DNA of 64,000 nt from Microbacterium hydrocarbonoxydans (lineage in GTDB: Bacteria > Actinomycetota > Actinomycetes > Actinomycetales > Microbacteriaceae): positions 124,001-188,000 of the forward strand of contig NZ_JAAKXW010000005.1 of the NCBI RefSeq assembly GCF_011752045.1, read 5' to 3'. The notes beneath the pieces are model-generated. The model ran no database searches and was not told the origin of the DNA. It saw only the letters and a program-made list of their open reading frames with translations. The translations under genes were made by a program, and so were the position numbers. Positions 19,796 through 28,572 of this stretch are shown one piece after another. Every line of letters begins with the position of its first letter. Position 1 is the stretch's first letter.

Positions 19796-20833
19796 ATGCG
19801 ACTGCGTTCCGTCCTCGCCGTGGGTGTCGCGGCTGTTCTGGTGCTGTCGGGGTGCGCTCCGACGCCGGCTCCGAAGCCGAAGCCCTCGGCGTCGCCGACG
19901 GCATCCGCGACGCCGACTCCGACGCCGGAGCCGATCGTGGAGCCGGAGGCCGCGTTCGATGTGACGTGCGACGATGTCGCGGCGGTGATGGCGAGCCTGG
20001 TGGGGGAGCCATCGACGCCGGTCGAGCCCGTGATGTCCATCATCTCGACCATGGGGTGGCTGCCGGGGCCCGGGCAGTACATGTTCCAGCGGGCGGGCGG
20101 CATCGCCTGCTCCGCGGGTGAAGCGCCGTCCTACTGGGAGGTGACGATCGTTCCGGGCGCCGGGGCGGTGACGAACGGCGCCGCGCAGAGGAACGGGTTC
20201 TGGGGCGAGACGGCAGGCTGCAGCGATCGCGGATGCAACTTCGAGATCATCGAGGGGGACGTCCTCCTCACCGCGAACATCGTCGACGAAGGCCTGGGTG
20301 TGGCGGGCGATCCCGACGTCCCGGGCGACGCGCTGCGCGACCTTGCGGGCACTGCGGATGCGAGCCTGCACGACTTCGAACTCGTCGACAGCGACATCGT
20401 CGGTGCGGCGTGCGAGCGGTTCCTCACACCCGCCGAGGTGTCGGAGGTCACGGGCGTCGAGGGTGTCGAGATCGTCGACTCGTTCGGCGGCTGGGGCATC
20501 CCCGCCGAGGTCTACCACGTGACGAACGGGGCGCGGATCTGCCTCTATTCGATCGGAGGCGAGGAGTACGCAGGCAACCAGCTCATGATCACGACCCTGC
20601 CGGGCGGCGCCTGGGCCTTCGAGAAGGTGGGCGGCACGCCGGTGGAGATCGAACTCGCGGACGGAGCAACCCTGAGTTCAGGGGAGCACGGCGAGAGAGT
20701 GCTCGACCTGCGGGTGGGAAACGACTGGATCCGGCTGACGACGCTCGACGACGGATCCGGGGCGCCCGACCCCGAGCCGCTGGCGGCGACGGTCGCCCGC
20801 AACCTGACCCGCGGGCACACCGCTCCGCAGTAG
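19796..20833 (+). CDS. hypothetical lipoprotein
   Basis: A 345-residue exported lipoprotein of unknown function. The signal is MRLRSVLAVGVAAVLVLSGC, with lipobox LSGC. A Pro/Ser/Thr-rich spacer (about 21-48) follows. The mature part appears to contain two related halves, each with a cysteine pair and a segment resembling CDDVAAVM / CERFLTPAEVSEVTG, so it may have arisen by duplication. No catalytic motif. Anchored on the outer face of the membrane. Confidence 0.82.
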   Translation: MRLRSVLAVGVAAVLVLSGCAPTPAPKPKPSASPTASATPTPTPEPIVEPEAAFDVTCDDVAAVMASLVGEPSTPVEPVMSIISTMGWLPGPGQYMFQRAGGIACSAGEAPSYWEVTIVPGAGAVTNGAAQRNGFWGETAGCSDRGCNFEIIEGDVLLTANIVDEGLGVAGDPDVPGDALRDLAGTADASLHDFELVDSDIVGAACERFLTPAEVSEVTGVEGVEIVDSFGGWGIPAEVYHVTNGARICLYSIGGEEYAGNQLMITTLPGGAWAFEKVGGTPVEIELADGATLSSGEHGERVLDLRVGNDWIRLTTLDDGSGAPDPEPLAATVARNLTRGHTAPQ

Positions 20834-20861
20834 CCGGCACCCGGTCGGCTAGCCTGACGGC

Positions 20862-21869
20862 ATGGCTGACTGGATCCCCGACGTCCTCGGCGACGAGTTC
20901 GAGCAGCTGACGCTCGAACTCGAGGCGGACGACGAGGGTCCCGTGGTCGCCACGCTGGTCCGCGCGCTGCCGGTTCCCCAGGGCTGGTGGGGGCGGATGC
21001 TCGGGCGCACCCGCCCGCTCGACGACGTCGACGTGCTGTACGTGCACGGCTGGTCGGACTACTTCTTCCAGAAGCGCCTTGCGCGGTTCTGGACCGCCCG
21101 CGGCGCCCGCTTCTTCGCGCTCGACCTCCGCAAGTACGGCCGCAGCCTCCGCGACGGTCAGACCCCGGGCTACATAACGGATCTCGCCGCTTACGACGAG
21201 GACATCGCCGCCGCGCTCGACGCGATGGGGCGCGGCGCCGACGGCGCGGCATCCGGTCGCCGGCTCGTGCTGCTCGGGCACTCGACCGGCGGGCTCACGC
21301 TGAGCCTGTGGGCATCACGGCATCCGGATGCCGCCGACGCGCTGATCCTGAACAGCCCGTGGCTCGAGTTCCAGTGGGCGTCGGCGCGACCCATCCTCGC
21401 CCCGGTCGCCGAGCTGCAGGCGCGCTGGGCGCCGCGGGAGGTCGCCCCGCAGGTCGACCTCGGCTTCTACACCCGCGCGCAGCAGGAGGTCGCCGATCCC
21501 GATGATCCGGTGGAGGTGGATCTGCGCTGGCGCCCCGCGCAGACGATGGCCGTGCACGCCGGCTGGTTCCACGCGATCCTGGCCGGTCACAACAGGGTCG
21601 CGGCCGGCCTCGGCATCCGAGCGCCCGTCTGCGTGCTGCTCTCCGCGAAGTCGGCCACGCCCTCTCGATGGTCGGAGGAGCTCACGCGCGCCGACTCCGT
21701 TCTCGTCGTCGACGACATCGCCAGAGCCGCGCTGAAGCTCGGCGCGTCGGTCACTGTCGAGCGCATCGACGGCGCGCTGCACGACGTCTTCCTGTCACGC
21801 CGCGAGGCGCGCGAGGACGCGTACCAGCGGCTGGACCGCTGGGTCAGCGGCTGGAACGCCGCCCGCTGA
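20862..21869 (+). CDS. alpha/beta hydrolase, lysophospholipase-like
   Basis: A 335-residue hydrolase. The oxyanion region is VLYVHGWSDYFFQKRLARFW, the nucleophile elbow is GHSTGGLTLSLWAS, and the likely catalytic His is in GALHDVFLSRREAR near the C-terminus. This architecture is that of monoacylglycerol lipase / lysophospholipase-like proteins common in actinobacteria. No signal peptide. Convergent with the GntR gene: the stops are 1 bp apart, so their transcripts would overlap. Confidence 0.87.
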   Translation: MADWIPDVLGDEFEQLTLELEADDEGPVVATLVRALPVPQGWWGRMLGRTRPLDDVDVLYVHGWSDYFFQKRLARFWTARGARFFALDLRKYGRSLRDGQTPGYITDLAAYDEDIAAALDAMGRGADGAASGRRLVLLGHSTGGLTLSLWASRHPDAADALILNSPWLEFQWASARPILAPVAELQARWAPREVAPQVDLGFYTRAQQEVADPDDPVEVDLRWRPAQTMAVHAGWFHAILAGHNRVAAGLGIRAPVCVLLSAKSATPSRWSEELTRADSVLVVDDIARAALKLGASVTVERIDGALHDVFLSRREAREDAYQRLDRWVSGWNAAR

Positions 21870-21870
21870 C

Positions 21871-22500
21871 TCAGACGTAGTGCATCGCCCTGGCGAGACG
21901 CTCGGCCTCCTCGCCGTCGCCGTGCAGGACCGCATCGTGGAAGTCGCGATACACCTGCAGCATCCGCTCTCTGTCCTCAGCAGGCACCCGCCAGCCGCGC
22001 AGGTTGCGGAACAGCGCCATGCCCGCCTCGTTCACCACGGTGCGGTGCTGGGCGTTGCCGCTGCGATCGCTCAGGTAGGAGAACACCGCCCATCTGGTGT
22101 TCGAGGTGAGGGTGTAGTCGTCGAGCGAGTCGTACATCTGCTCGACGAGCGCCGCCAGTTCCACGCGCTCCTGCTCGGACAATCGCGGCAGCCCCATCCG
22201 GCACGCGTTGCCGGCCTGATAACCGGCGAACTCGAGGGACTGCTCGACCACCTCCGGAGTCACCTCGGTGACCTCGGTGTAGCGGCTCGGGTACATCGTC
22301 ACCAGGCCGAGACGCTCCAGGCGCTGCAGGGCCTCGCGCACCGGCGTGCGGGAGACGTGCAGCTCCTCGGCGACATCGACGTCGCGGATGCGGTGCCCCG
22401 GTGCCAGCACGCCGTCGACGATCTGCGCGCCGATGTGCTGGAATACCGCGTCGGCGAGAAGCTGCTTGCTTCCGCCGACGCCAGACTGCTCGTTCAGCAT
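21871..22500 (-). CDS. GntR-family transcriptional regulator (FCD type)
   Basis: A 209-residue regulator. The N-terminal winged helix is visible in HIGAQIVDGVLAPGHRIRD and LHVSRTPVREALQRLERLG; the C-terminal region (about 90-205) is a helical FCD-type effector domain. ATG 22500 is preferred over upstream in-frame codons because it has a G-rich Shine-Dalgarno (GGGGG) about 7 bases upstream and starts just before the DNA-binding domain. Ligand and targets are unknown; no enzyme operon adjoins it in the same direction. Confidence 0.9.
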   Translation of the reverse strand: MLNEQSGVGGSKQLLADAVFQHIGAQIVDGVLAPGHRIRDVDVAEELHVSRTPVREALQRLERLGLVTMYPSRYTEVTEVTPEVVEQSLEFAGYQAGNACRMGLPRLSEQERVELAALVEQMYDSLDDYTLTSNTRWAVFSYLSDRSGNAQHRTVVNEAGMALFRNLRGWRVPAEDRERMLQVYRDFHDAVLHGDGEEAERLARAMHYV

Positions 22501-22680
22501 TGGACTGCCCCCAGTCGCATTCCCATTGCGGCGGATCGTCCGAAGACGAGTCCGCACCCCGGTCAGCCCCCATGACCTGACCGGTTCCCGGGCGGCCCCA
22601 TGACATGCCCGGATCGCCTAACTACATCATGAACTCGGACGGAATGCCAACATGCCGGTCGATATGCGCGGGGAACGCAG

Positions 22681-22710
22681 GAAGGGCGGATGCCGCAGCA
22701 TCCGCCCTTC
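22681..22710 (-). terminator. hairpin terminator downstream of yajQ
   Basis: Perfect 13-bp stem (GAAGGGCGGATGC with its complement at 22698-22710), 4-nt loop, 20 bp past the yajQ stop on the minus strand. Confidence 0.75.
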
Positions 22711-22729
22711 CTCGTACGGCCCGTGAGCG

Positions 22730-23218
22730 TCAGCGGTAGTTGATGAACTGGAGGTCGATGTCGAGGTCGGACCCCTTCAGCAGCGCGATGACGGCCTGCA
22801 GGTCGTCGCGGCTCTTGGACTGCACGCGCAGCTCGTCGCCCTGGATCTGGCTCTTCACGCCCTTGGGGCCCTCGTCGCGGATGATCTTGCCGATCTTCTT
22901 CGCGTTCTCCGAGGAGATGCCGTTCTTGAGGCTCGAGACGATGCGGAACTCCTTGCCGCTGGCGAAGGGCTCGCCGGATTCCAGGCTCTTCAGCGAGATG
23001 CCGCGCTTGATGAGCTTGGACTGGAAGACGTCGAGCACGGCCTTGGCGCGCTCCTCCGAGTTCGCGGTGATCAGCACCTGCTCGCCGCTCCAGGCGATCG
23101 AGGCGCCGGTGCCCTTGAAGTCGTAGCGCTGCTCGATCTCCTTGTGGGCCTGGTTCAGGGCGTTCTGGGCCTCCTGGTGATCCACTTTCGAGACGATGTC
23201 AAAGGAACTGTCAGCCAT
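22730..23218 (-). CDS. YajQ-family nucleotide-binding protein
   Basis: A 162-residue cytosolic protein starting [20 protein letters not shown] and containing [16 protein letters not shown]. These are the conserved segments of YajQ (UPF0234), a two-ferredoxin-fold protein that binds nucleotides; some members bind cyclic di-GMP. Length is exactly typical. Monocistronic, ended by a strong hairpin. Ligand in this organism is not established. Confidence 0.94.
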   Translation of the reverse strand: MADSSFDIVSKVDHQEAQNALNQAHKEIEQRYDFKGTGASIAWSGEQVLITANSEERAKAVLDVFQSKLIKRGISLKSLESGEPFASGKEFRIVSSLKNGISSENAKKIGKIIRDEGPKGVKSQIQGDELRVQSKSRDDLQAVIALLKGSDLDIDLQFINYR

Positions 23219-23324
23219 GGGGGAATTCTACCGACACGTGTGTTTCCTCATGAGTTTGGAAGCGTTTTCACGCACAGGGCGGGCCGTTCGCACCATCACA
23301 GGTTGATATCGGCCCCGATTTTCA

Positions 23325-23368
23325 TTGCGAATCAGTCTCCGCTGGGTGCATACTGTAAGCGCTTGCAG
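23325..23368 (+). promoter_or_regulatory. promoter and LacI-type operator of the maltose-type ABC operon
   Basis: CTGTAAGCGCTTGCAG at 23353-23368 is an almost perfect 16-bp palindrome centred on AAGCGCTT, the hallmark core of LacI/CcpA-type operators. It directly follows a plausible promoter (TTGCGA at 23325, N18, CATACT at 23349), so a bound repressor would block it. A related sequence, AAGCGTTTTCACGC, lies at about 23260. No LacI-family gene is in the window. Confidence 0.65.
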
Positions 23369-23406
23369 TTCTGCAGGCCACCAAGCACTCAGAGAGGCAC
23401 ACACCA

Positions 23407-24615
23407 ATGAAGGTGAACAAGAGGGGCATCGTCGCCGCAGGCGCCATCGCCATCGTTTCGACCCTGTCGCTCGCCGGCTGCGCGGGCGGGACCACTGGCG
23501 GAGACTCGTCCGAGGGCGAAGGCTCGAGCACGCTGACCGTCTGGGTCGACGCCGAGCGCGTCGACGCGCTCCAGGGCGCGGCCGACTCCTACAAGGAGAA
23601 GACCGGCGTCGAGGTCGAGCTCGTCGGCAAGGACGTCGGGACGATGAAGGACGACTTCATCCAGCAGGTCCCGACCGGCAAGGGCCCCGACGTGGTCATG
23701 GGCGCGCACGACTGGCTGGGCGAGCTGTCCACGAACGGCGTCGTCGCTCCGCTCGAGCTCGGCGACGCGGCATCCGACTATCTGGACGTGGCCCTCCAGG
23801 CCGCGACCTACGACGGCACCGTCTACATGCTTCCGTACGCCGTCGAGAACATCGCCGTGCTCCGCAACGCCGACCTCGTCGCCGAGGCGCCCACGAGCTT
23901 CGACGACATGATCTCCAAGGGAGCCTTCGTCGTCGAGCAGGGCGCAGAGGGCAACCCCTACCACCTGTACCCGTTCCAGACCGCCTTCGGAGCCCCGGTC
24001 TTCGGCACCGACGCCTCCGGCAGCTACGACCCCGCCGATCTCCAGCTCGGCAGCGAGGGCGGCTTCGCCTTCGCCGACTGGCTGGCGGCGCAGGGCGCAG
24101 CGGGCACGCTGAACACCGACATCGACGGCGAGATCGCCAAGCAGCAGTTCCTCGACGGCACCGCCGCCTTCTGGCTGACCGGCCCGTGGAACGTCGGCGC
24201 GGCCGTCGACGCCGGCATCAACGTGGCCATCGACCCGGTGCCCAGCCCCACCGCTGAGACGGCCTCGCCGTTCGCCGGCGTCAAGGGCTTCTTCGTCAGC
24301 GCCGAGTCCAAGAACAAGGTCGCCGCGAACGACTTCCTGGTGAACTACATCGGCACCGAAGAGGTCCAGCTCGAGCTGTTCGAGGCGGGCAACATCCTCC
24401 CCGCGCTGAAGGCCGCCGCCGACACCGCAGCATCCGACCCGATCATCGCCGGCTTCCAGGCCGTCGGCGCCGACGCCGTTCCGATGCCCGCGATCCCCGC
24501 GATGGGCTCCGTGTGGCAGTTCTGGGGCGTGGCCGAGGCCGCGATCATCAACGGCTCGGACCCGGCGACGACGTGGCAGAAGCTCGTCGACGACGTGACG
24601 GCCGCGATCGAGTAA
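23407..24615 (+). CDS. malE: ABC transporter maltose/maltodextrin-type substrate-binding lipoprotein
   Basis: A 402-residue solute-binding lipoprotein. The signal is MKVNKRGIVAAGAIAIVSTL followed by the lipobox LAGC. The mature part reads TLTVWVDAERVDALQGAA and later GKGPDVVMGAHDWLGEL, PYAVENIAVLRNADL, FFVSAESKNKVAANDFL: family-1 binding protein features closest to MalE/CymE. It should capture malto- or cyclo-dextrins for the MalF/MalG-like permeases that follow. A strong hairpin between this gene and the first permease gene probably lets it be expressed in excess. Substrate assigned by similarity only. Confidence 0.9.
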   Translation: MKVNKRGIVAAGAIAIVSTLSLAGCAGGTTGGDSSEGEGSSTLTVWVDAERVDALQGAADSYKEKTGVEVELVGKDVGTMKDDFIQQVPTGKGPDVVMGAHDWLGELSTNGVVAPLELGDAASDYLDVALQAATYDGTVYMLPYAVENIAVLRNADLVAEAPTSFDDMISKGAFVVEQGAEGNPYHLYPFQTAFGAPVFGTDASGSYDPADLQLGSEGGFAFADWLAAQGAAGTLNTDIDGEIAKQQFLDGTAAFWLTGPWNVGAAVDAGINVAIDPVPSPTAETASPFAGVKGFFVSAESKNKVAANDFLVNYIGTEEVQLELFEAGNILPALKAAADTAASDPIIAGFQAVGADAVPMPAIPAMGSVWQFWGVAEAAIINGSDPATTWQKLVDDVTAAIE

Positions 24616-24636
24616 CGACACCCTCCAGCACCACTT

Positions 24637-24670
24637 CTGCCGGGGCGGACGACTCCGTCCGCCCCGGCAG
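24637..24670 (+). terminator. intra-operon hairpin between malE and malF
   Basis: Perfect 14-bp GC-rich stem (CTGCCGGGGCGGAC and its complement), 6-nt loop, without a T-tract. Placed as partial terminator or 3'-end protector so that the binding protein mRNA outnumbers the permease mRNA, as known for malE-malF of enteric bacteria. Confidence 0.75.
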
Positions 24671-24688
24671 ATCCACGACGGGGACGAG

Positions 24689-26293
24689 ATGACTGATTCC
24701 GCTGAGCCCACGGCTCCTCCCACCAAGCGCCAGCGCCAGGCGGCGAAGATCGCCGAGGCGGCATCCGACAGGACCGGATGGGCGCTGCTGAAGATCCTGC
24801 TGCTGGCGATCGTCGACGCCCTCGCGGTGTACGCGGCGTTCGTCCTGTTCACCCACCAGGAGTGGCTGGTGCTCGGCCTCGTGGTCGTGGTCACCGCACT
24901 GGTGAACTGGATCTACTTCTCCCGCAGGCTCGTGCCGGCGAAGTACCTCACCCCCGGCATCATCTTCCTGGTGATCTTCCAGGTGTTCACGCTGCTCTAC
25001 ACCGGGTACATCGGCTTCACGAACTACGGCACCGGGCACAACGGCACCAAGGACCAGGCGATCTCTTCGCTCCTCGCCGCCGCCCAGGAGCGCGTGGAGG
25101 ACTCCGCCACGTACCCGGTCACCGTGGTCGAGCAGTTCGGCACCTACGGCCTGCTGGTCACCGACCCCGAGTCCGGCGACGCCCTGCTCGGCACCGCCGA
25201 GCAGCCGCTGCAGGAGGTCGACGCCGAGTTCGAGGGCGGCCAGGCCGTCTCCGTCGAAGGCTGGACCACCCTCCCGCTCGCGAAGGTCTTCACCCTCTCC
25301 GCGGAGCTCGAGAAGCTCTCGGTCCCGTTCAGCGAGGATCCCAACGACGGCAGCCTGCGCGCCCCCGACGGCCAGAAGGGCTACCTCTACGTCTCCACGC
25401 TCGAGTACGACGCGGATGCCGACACCATCACCGACACCGACTCCGGCACGGTCTACGCCGACACCGGCGCCGGCGCCTTCACCGCGGAGGACGGCTCCGA
25501 GCTGCTGCCGGGCTGGCAGACCACGGTCGGGTTCGACAACTTCGTCCGCGCCGTCACCGACGAGTCCATCCGCGGTCCGCTGATCTCGGTCACCATCTGG
25601 ACGTTCGTCTTCGCGCTGATCTCGGTGGCCTCCACCTTCTTCCTCGGCCTGCTGCTCGCCCTGGTCTTCAACAACACCCGGATGCGGTTCCGCAACGGCT
25701 ACCGGATCATCCTGATCCTCCCGTACGCGTTCCCCGCCTTCCTCTCGGCCCTCGTCTGGGCCGGAATGATGAACGAGAGCTTCGGCTTCATCAACCAGGT
25801 GCTCTTCGGCGGCGCCGAGATCCCGTGGCTCACCGACCCGACGCTGGCGAAGGTCTCGGTGCTGCTGGTGAACCTGTGGCTCGGCTTCCCCTACATGTTC
25901 CTCGTCTGCATGGGGGCCCTGCAGGGCATCCCGGGCGAGGTGAACGAGGCCGCGGTGATGGACGGGGCGAACCCGTGGCAGATCTTCCGGCAGATCAAGC
26001 TCCCGCTGCTGCTGGTGACGGTCGCTCCGCTGCTGATCTCGTCCTTCGCGTTCAACTTCAACAACTTCAACCTGATCTACATGCTCACCAACGGCGGACC
26101 CCGCTTCGAGGACGTGAGCATCCCCGTCGGTCACACCGACATCCTGATCTCGATGGTCTACAAGGTGGCGTTCACCGGTCAGAACCGCGACTACGGACTG
26201 GCCTCCGCCTTCACCATCCTGATCTTCATCGTGGTGGCGACGATCTCGATCATCAGCTTCCGCAAGACCAAGGCACTCGAGGAGCTGAACTGA
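24689..26293 (+). CDS. malF: maltose-type ABC transporter permease, MalF-like
   Basis: A 534-residue inner-membrane permease. The N-terminal cytosolic tail is followed by three hydrophobic segments (about 32-110), a large soluble insertion of about 160 residues (roughly 115-280) rich in Asp/Thr, then five more helices. The EAA loop that contacts the ATPase is EVNEAAVMDGANPWQIFRQI. The long extracytoplasmic insertion corresponds in place to the P2 loop of E. coli MalF, which caps the binding protein, and supports a true maltodextrin transporter. No ATPase gene is in the cluster; a shared MsiK-type ATPase is likely elsewhere. Confidence 0.92.
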   Translation: MTDSAEPTAPPTKRQRQAAKIAEAASDRTGWALLKILLLAIVDALAVYAAFVLFTHQEWLVLGLVVVVTALVNWIYFSRRLVPAKYLTPGIIFLVIFQVFTLLYTGYIGFTNYGTGHNGTKDQAISSLLAAAQERVEDSATYPVTVVEQFGTYGLLVTDPESGDALLGTAEQPLQEVDAEFEGGQAVSVEGWTTLPLAKVFTLSAELEKLSVPFSEDPNDGSLRAPDGQKGYLYVSTLEYDADADTITDTDSGTVYADTGAGAFTAEDGSELLPGWQTTVGFDNFVRAVTDESIRGPLISVTIWTFVFALISVASTFFLGLLLALVFNNTRMRFRNGYRIILILPYAFPAFLSALVWAGMMNESFGFINQVLFGGAEIPWLTDPTLAKVSVLLVNLWLGFPYMFLVCMGALQGIPGEVNEAAVMDGANPWQIFRQIKLPLLLVTVAPLLISSFAFNFNNFNLIYMLTNGGPRFEDVSIPVGHTDILISMVYKVAFTGQNRDYGLASAFTILIFIVVATISIISFRKTKALEELN

Positions 26294-26294
26294 C

Positions 26295-27182
26295 ATGAGC
26301 ACCGACATCCTCGCCCCGCGCAGGCGGTCGTTCGGCGCCTGGTTCGCCGACACCGGCTGGCGACACGTCGTCGCCGTCGTCGTCAGCGCCTTCGCGCTGT
26401 TCCCGCTGCTGTACGTGCTCTCCGCGTCGCTGAACCCGAAGGGCACGCTCACCGGCTCGAACCAGCTGTTCTCCGCGATCGGCTTCGACAGCTACGTCCG
26501 CATCCTGACCGACCCGCAGGCTCCATACGGCATGTGGTTCCTGAACACCCTGATCATCGCCGTGGTCACCGGCGCCTCGACGGTGTTCATCGGCGCGCTG
26601 GCCGCCTACGCCTTCTCGCGGATGCGCTTCACCGGCCGCCGGGTGGGGCTGGTGACCATCGTGGTCGTGCAGATGTTCCCGCAGCTGCTCGCGGTCGTCG
26701 CGATCTTCCTGCTCATGTCGACGCTCGGCGACTGGTTCCCCGCGATCGGGCTGAACACGCACACCGGCCTGATCCTGGTCTACCTCGGCGGCGCGCTCGG
26801 CGTGAACACCTACCTGATGTACGGCTTCTTCAACACCCTGCCGATGGAGCTCGACGAGGCGGCGCGCATCGACGGCGCCGGCCACGCGCGGATCTTCTTC
26901 ACGATGATCCTGCCGCTGGTGGCGCCGATCCTCGCGGTGGTCGCGCTGCTGTCGTTCATCGGCACCGTGAACGAGTACGTGATCGCCAGCGTGATGCTCG
27001 TCGACGTCGAGAAGCAGACGCTGGTCGTCGGACTCACCAAGCTCGTCGCCAACCCGCGCTACGCGGACTGGTCGGCCTTCTCCGCGGGCGCCGTGATGGC
27101 CGCCGTGCCGGTGATGATCCTGTTCCTGTTCCTGCAGAAGTACATCGTCGGGGGCCTGACCGCCGGCGCCACGAAGGGCTGA
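26295..27182 (+). CDS. malG: maltose-type ABC transporter permease, MalG-like
   Basis: A 295-residue permease with six hydrophobic segments and the EAA motif ELDEAARIDGAGHARIFFTM. The C-terminus AGATKG ends a typical MalG. It starts 1 bp after the malF stop, so the two are co-translated. Together they form the membrane channel of the importer. Its stop is 9 bp from the stop of the convergent ROK gene, with no room for an ordinary terminator. Confidence 0.93.
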   Translation: MSTDILAPRRRSFGAWFADTGWRHVVAVVVSAFALFPLLYVLSASLNPKGTLTGSNQLFSAIGFDSYVRILTDPQAPYGMWFLNTLIIAVVTGASTVFIGALAAYAFSRMRFTGRRVGLVTIVVVQMFPQLLAVVAIFLLMSTLGDWFPAIGLNTHTGLILVYLGGALGVNTYLMYGFFNTLPMELDEAARIDGAGHARIFFTMILPLVAPILAVVALLSFIGTVNEYVIASVMLVDVEKQTLVVGLTKLVANPRYADWSAFSAGAVMAAVPVMILFLFLQKYIVGGLTAGATKG

Positions 27183-27191
27183 TGCGGCCGG

Positions 27192-28403
27192 TCAGTCCTC
27201 GTCGCCGGACGGCTTGGACTGACCGCCGCTGACGGTGCTCAGCACCTCGTCCTGCACCCGCTCCACCGTGAGGCGCAGGGCCCCGCCCAGCACCGGGTCC
27301 TCCTCGAGCGCGGAGAGCAGCACGGGCGGCCGCGCCACGACGGCCGCGTGCAGGTGATGCTGCACGAGACTGCGCAGACGCTCGCCTCCGGCGAGGGCGA
27401 AGTCTCCGGCGAGGATGATGAGCTCCGGGTCGATGATGGCGACCACGGCCGAGAGGCCGAGGGCGAGCCGGCTCGCGATCTCGTCGAGGGCGGCCGAGGA
27501 GCGGTCGCCGCCGTCGGCGATCGCAGCCCGCATCGCGGCCGCCGGGGTGTCCGCGGCGAAGCCGTTGGCGTCGAGGATCCGGCCCAGCGCGGGGGCTCCC
27601 GCGAGGGCCTGCATGCCGCTGGCGCCGAACTCGTTCGTGTCACGGGCGGTCGGGGCTCCCGGCAGCGGCAGATCCGAGATCTCGCCCGCGCCGCCGGTGA
27701 GGCCGCGGTGGATCCGTCCGCCGAGCATCAGGCCCATGCCGATGCCGTCCGACACCCAGAGGACGGCGAAGCTGTCGTTCTCGGTGGCGACGCCGTGCGA
27801 CCGCTCGGCGATGGCGACGAGATTGACGTCGTTCTCGATCGAGACGGGGGCGCCGACGCGCTCCTGCAGCAGGGCGGTGAGTCCGGAACGCTGCCAGCCG
27901 GGCAGGTGCGAGGCGAACCGCAGGCGGTCGGAGGTGGGATCGATGGCGCCCTGGATGCCGATGACGACGAGGCGCAGGTCGGACGGACGGATGCCGGCGG
28001 GCCCGCACGCGCCGCGGAGCGCCGCCAGCACCTGCTCGGCCGGATCGGACGGATCGCCGTCGGGGGTGGTGAGCTCGAAGGTCCCGACCCGTGCCCCGGT
28101 CAGGTCGACGACCGCGGTCGTGATGCGCTCCGGGGTCACGTTCATCGCCGCCGTGTACGCGGCCTTCTCGTTCACGCTGAAGAGCTCGGCCGCGCGCCCG
28201 ACAGTGCCGTCGCGGCTGCCGTCGCTCTTCACCAGGCCGCTGTCGCGGAGCTGGGCGAGGAGGTGGGATGCCGTCGGCTTCGAGACGCCGAGCCGGGCGG
28301 CGATCTCGGGTCGGCTCAGGGGGCCGAGGTCGAGCAGCAGGCGCAGGGCGGCACGCGCGTTGATGGCGCGGACGACGCTGGTTCCGGTCGGGGGAGTGGG
28401 CAC
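27192..28403 (-). CDS. ROK-family transcriptional regulator
   Basis: A 403-residue repressor-type ROK protein. Winged helix-turn-helix at about 20-65 (LSRPEIAARLGVSKPTASHL), then the sugar-kinase-like ROK domain with VVIGIQGAIDP, VSIENDVNLVAIAE and GLTGGAGEISDLPL. The Cys-rich zinc motif of ROK glucokinases is absent after GAGEIS, so it is a regulator rather than a kinase. It sits between the maltose-type operon (convergent) and the chitosanase fusion (divergent). The chitosanase promoter carries an element like the operator of the Streptomyces ROK repressor CsnR, so that gene is the best candidate target. GTG start. Confidence 0.92.
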   Translation of the reverse strand: MPTPPTGTSVVRAINARAALRLLLDLGPLSRPEIAARLGVSKPTASHLLAQLRDSGLVKSDGSRDGTVGRAAELFSVNEKAAYTAAMNVTPERITTAVVDLTGARVGTFELTTPDGDPSDPAEQVLAALRGACGPAGIRPSDLRLVVIGIQGAIDPTSDRLRFASHLPGWQRSGLTALLQERVGAPVSIENDVNLVAIAERSHGVATENDSFAVLWVSDGIGMGLMLGGRIHRGLTGGAGEISDLPLPGAPTARDTNEFGASGMQALAGAPALGRILDANGFAADTPAAAMRAAIADGGDRSSAALDEIASRLALGLSAVVAIIDPELIILAGDFALAGGERLRSLVQHHLHAAVVARPPVLLSALEEDPVLGGALRLTVERVQDEVLSTVSGGQSKPSGDED

Positions 28404-28490
28404 GGTGTCCTCGGGAGTCGGTATCGGGTTATCCGGATGCTACCGACACTAACGGCCAGGTGAACGCGACGAGAAGTGTCCGGCCCGCCA

Positions 28491-28543
28491 TTGCGTTCCG
28501 CATCCGACTCAGGGTATAACTCTTCGTAAAGAAGGTTTCCTAA
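28491..28543 (+). promoter_or_regulatory. promoter and CsnR-like ROK operator of the chitosanase fusion gene
   Basis: TTGCGT (28491-28496), N18, TATAAC (28515-28520) is a good sigma-A promoter. From 28527 to 28543 lies TAAAGAAGGTTTCCTAA, an imperfect palindrome that matches the TTAGGAAAGTTTCCTAA type operator of ROK regulators (CsnR consensus as I remember it) at 14 of 17 bases. It covers the expected transcription start, ideal for repression by the divergent ROK protein. Confidence 0.65.
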
Positions 28544-28572
28544 CTTCTCAACCGACCCCCATCGGAGGAACC

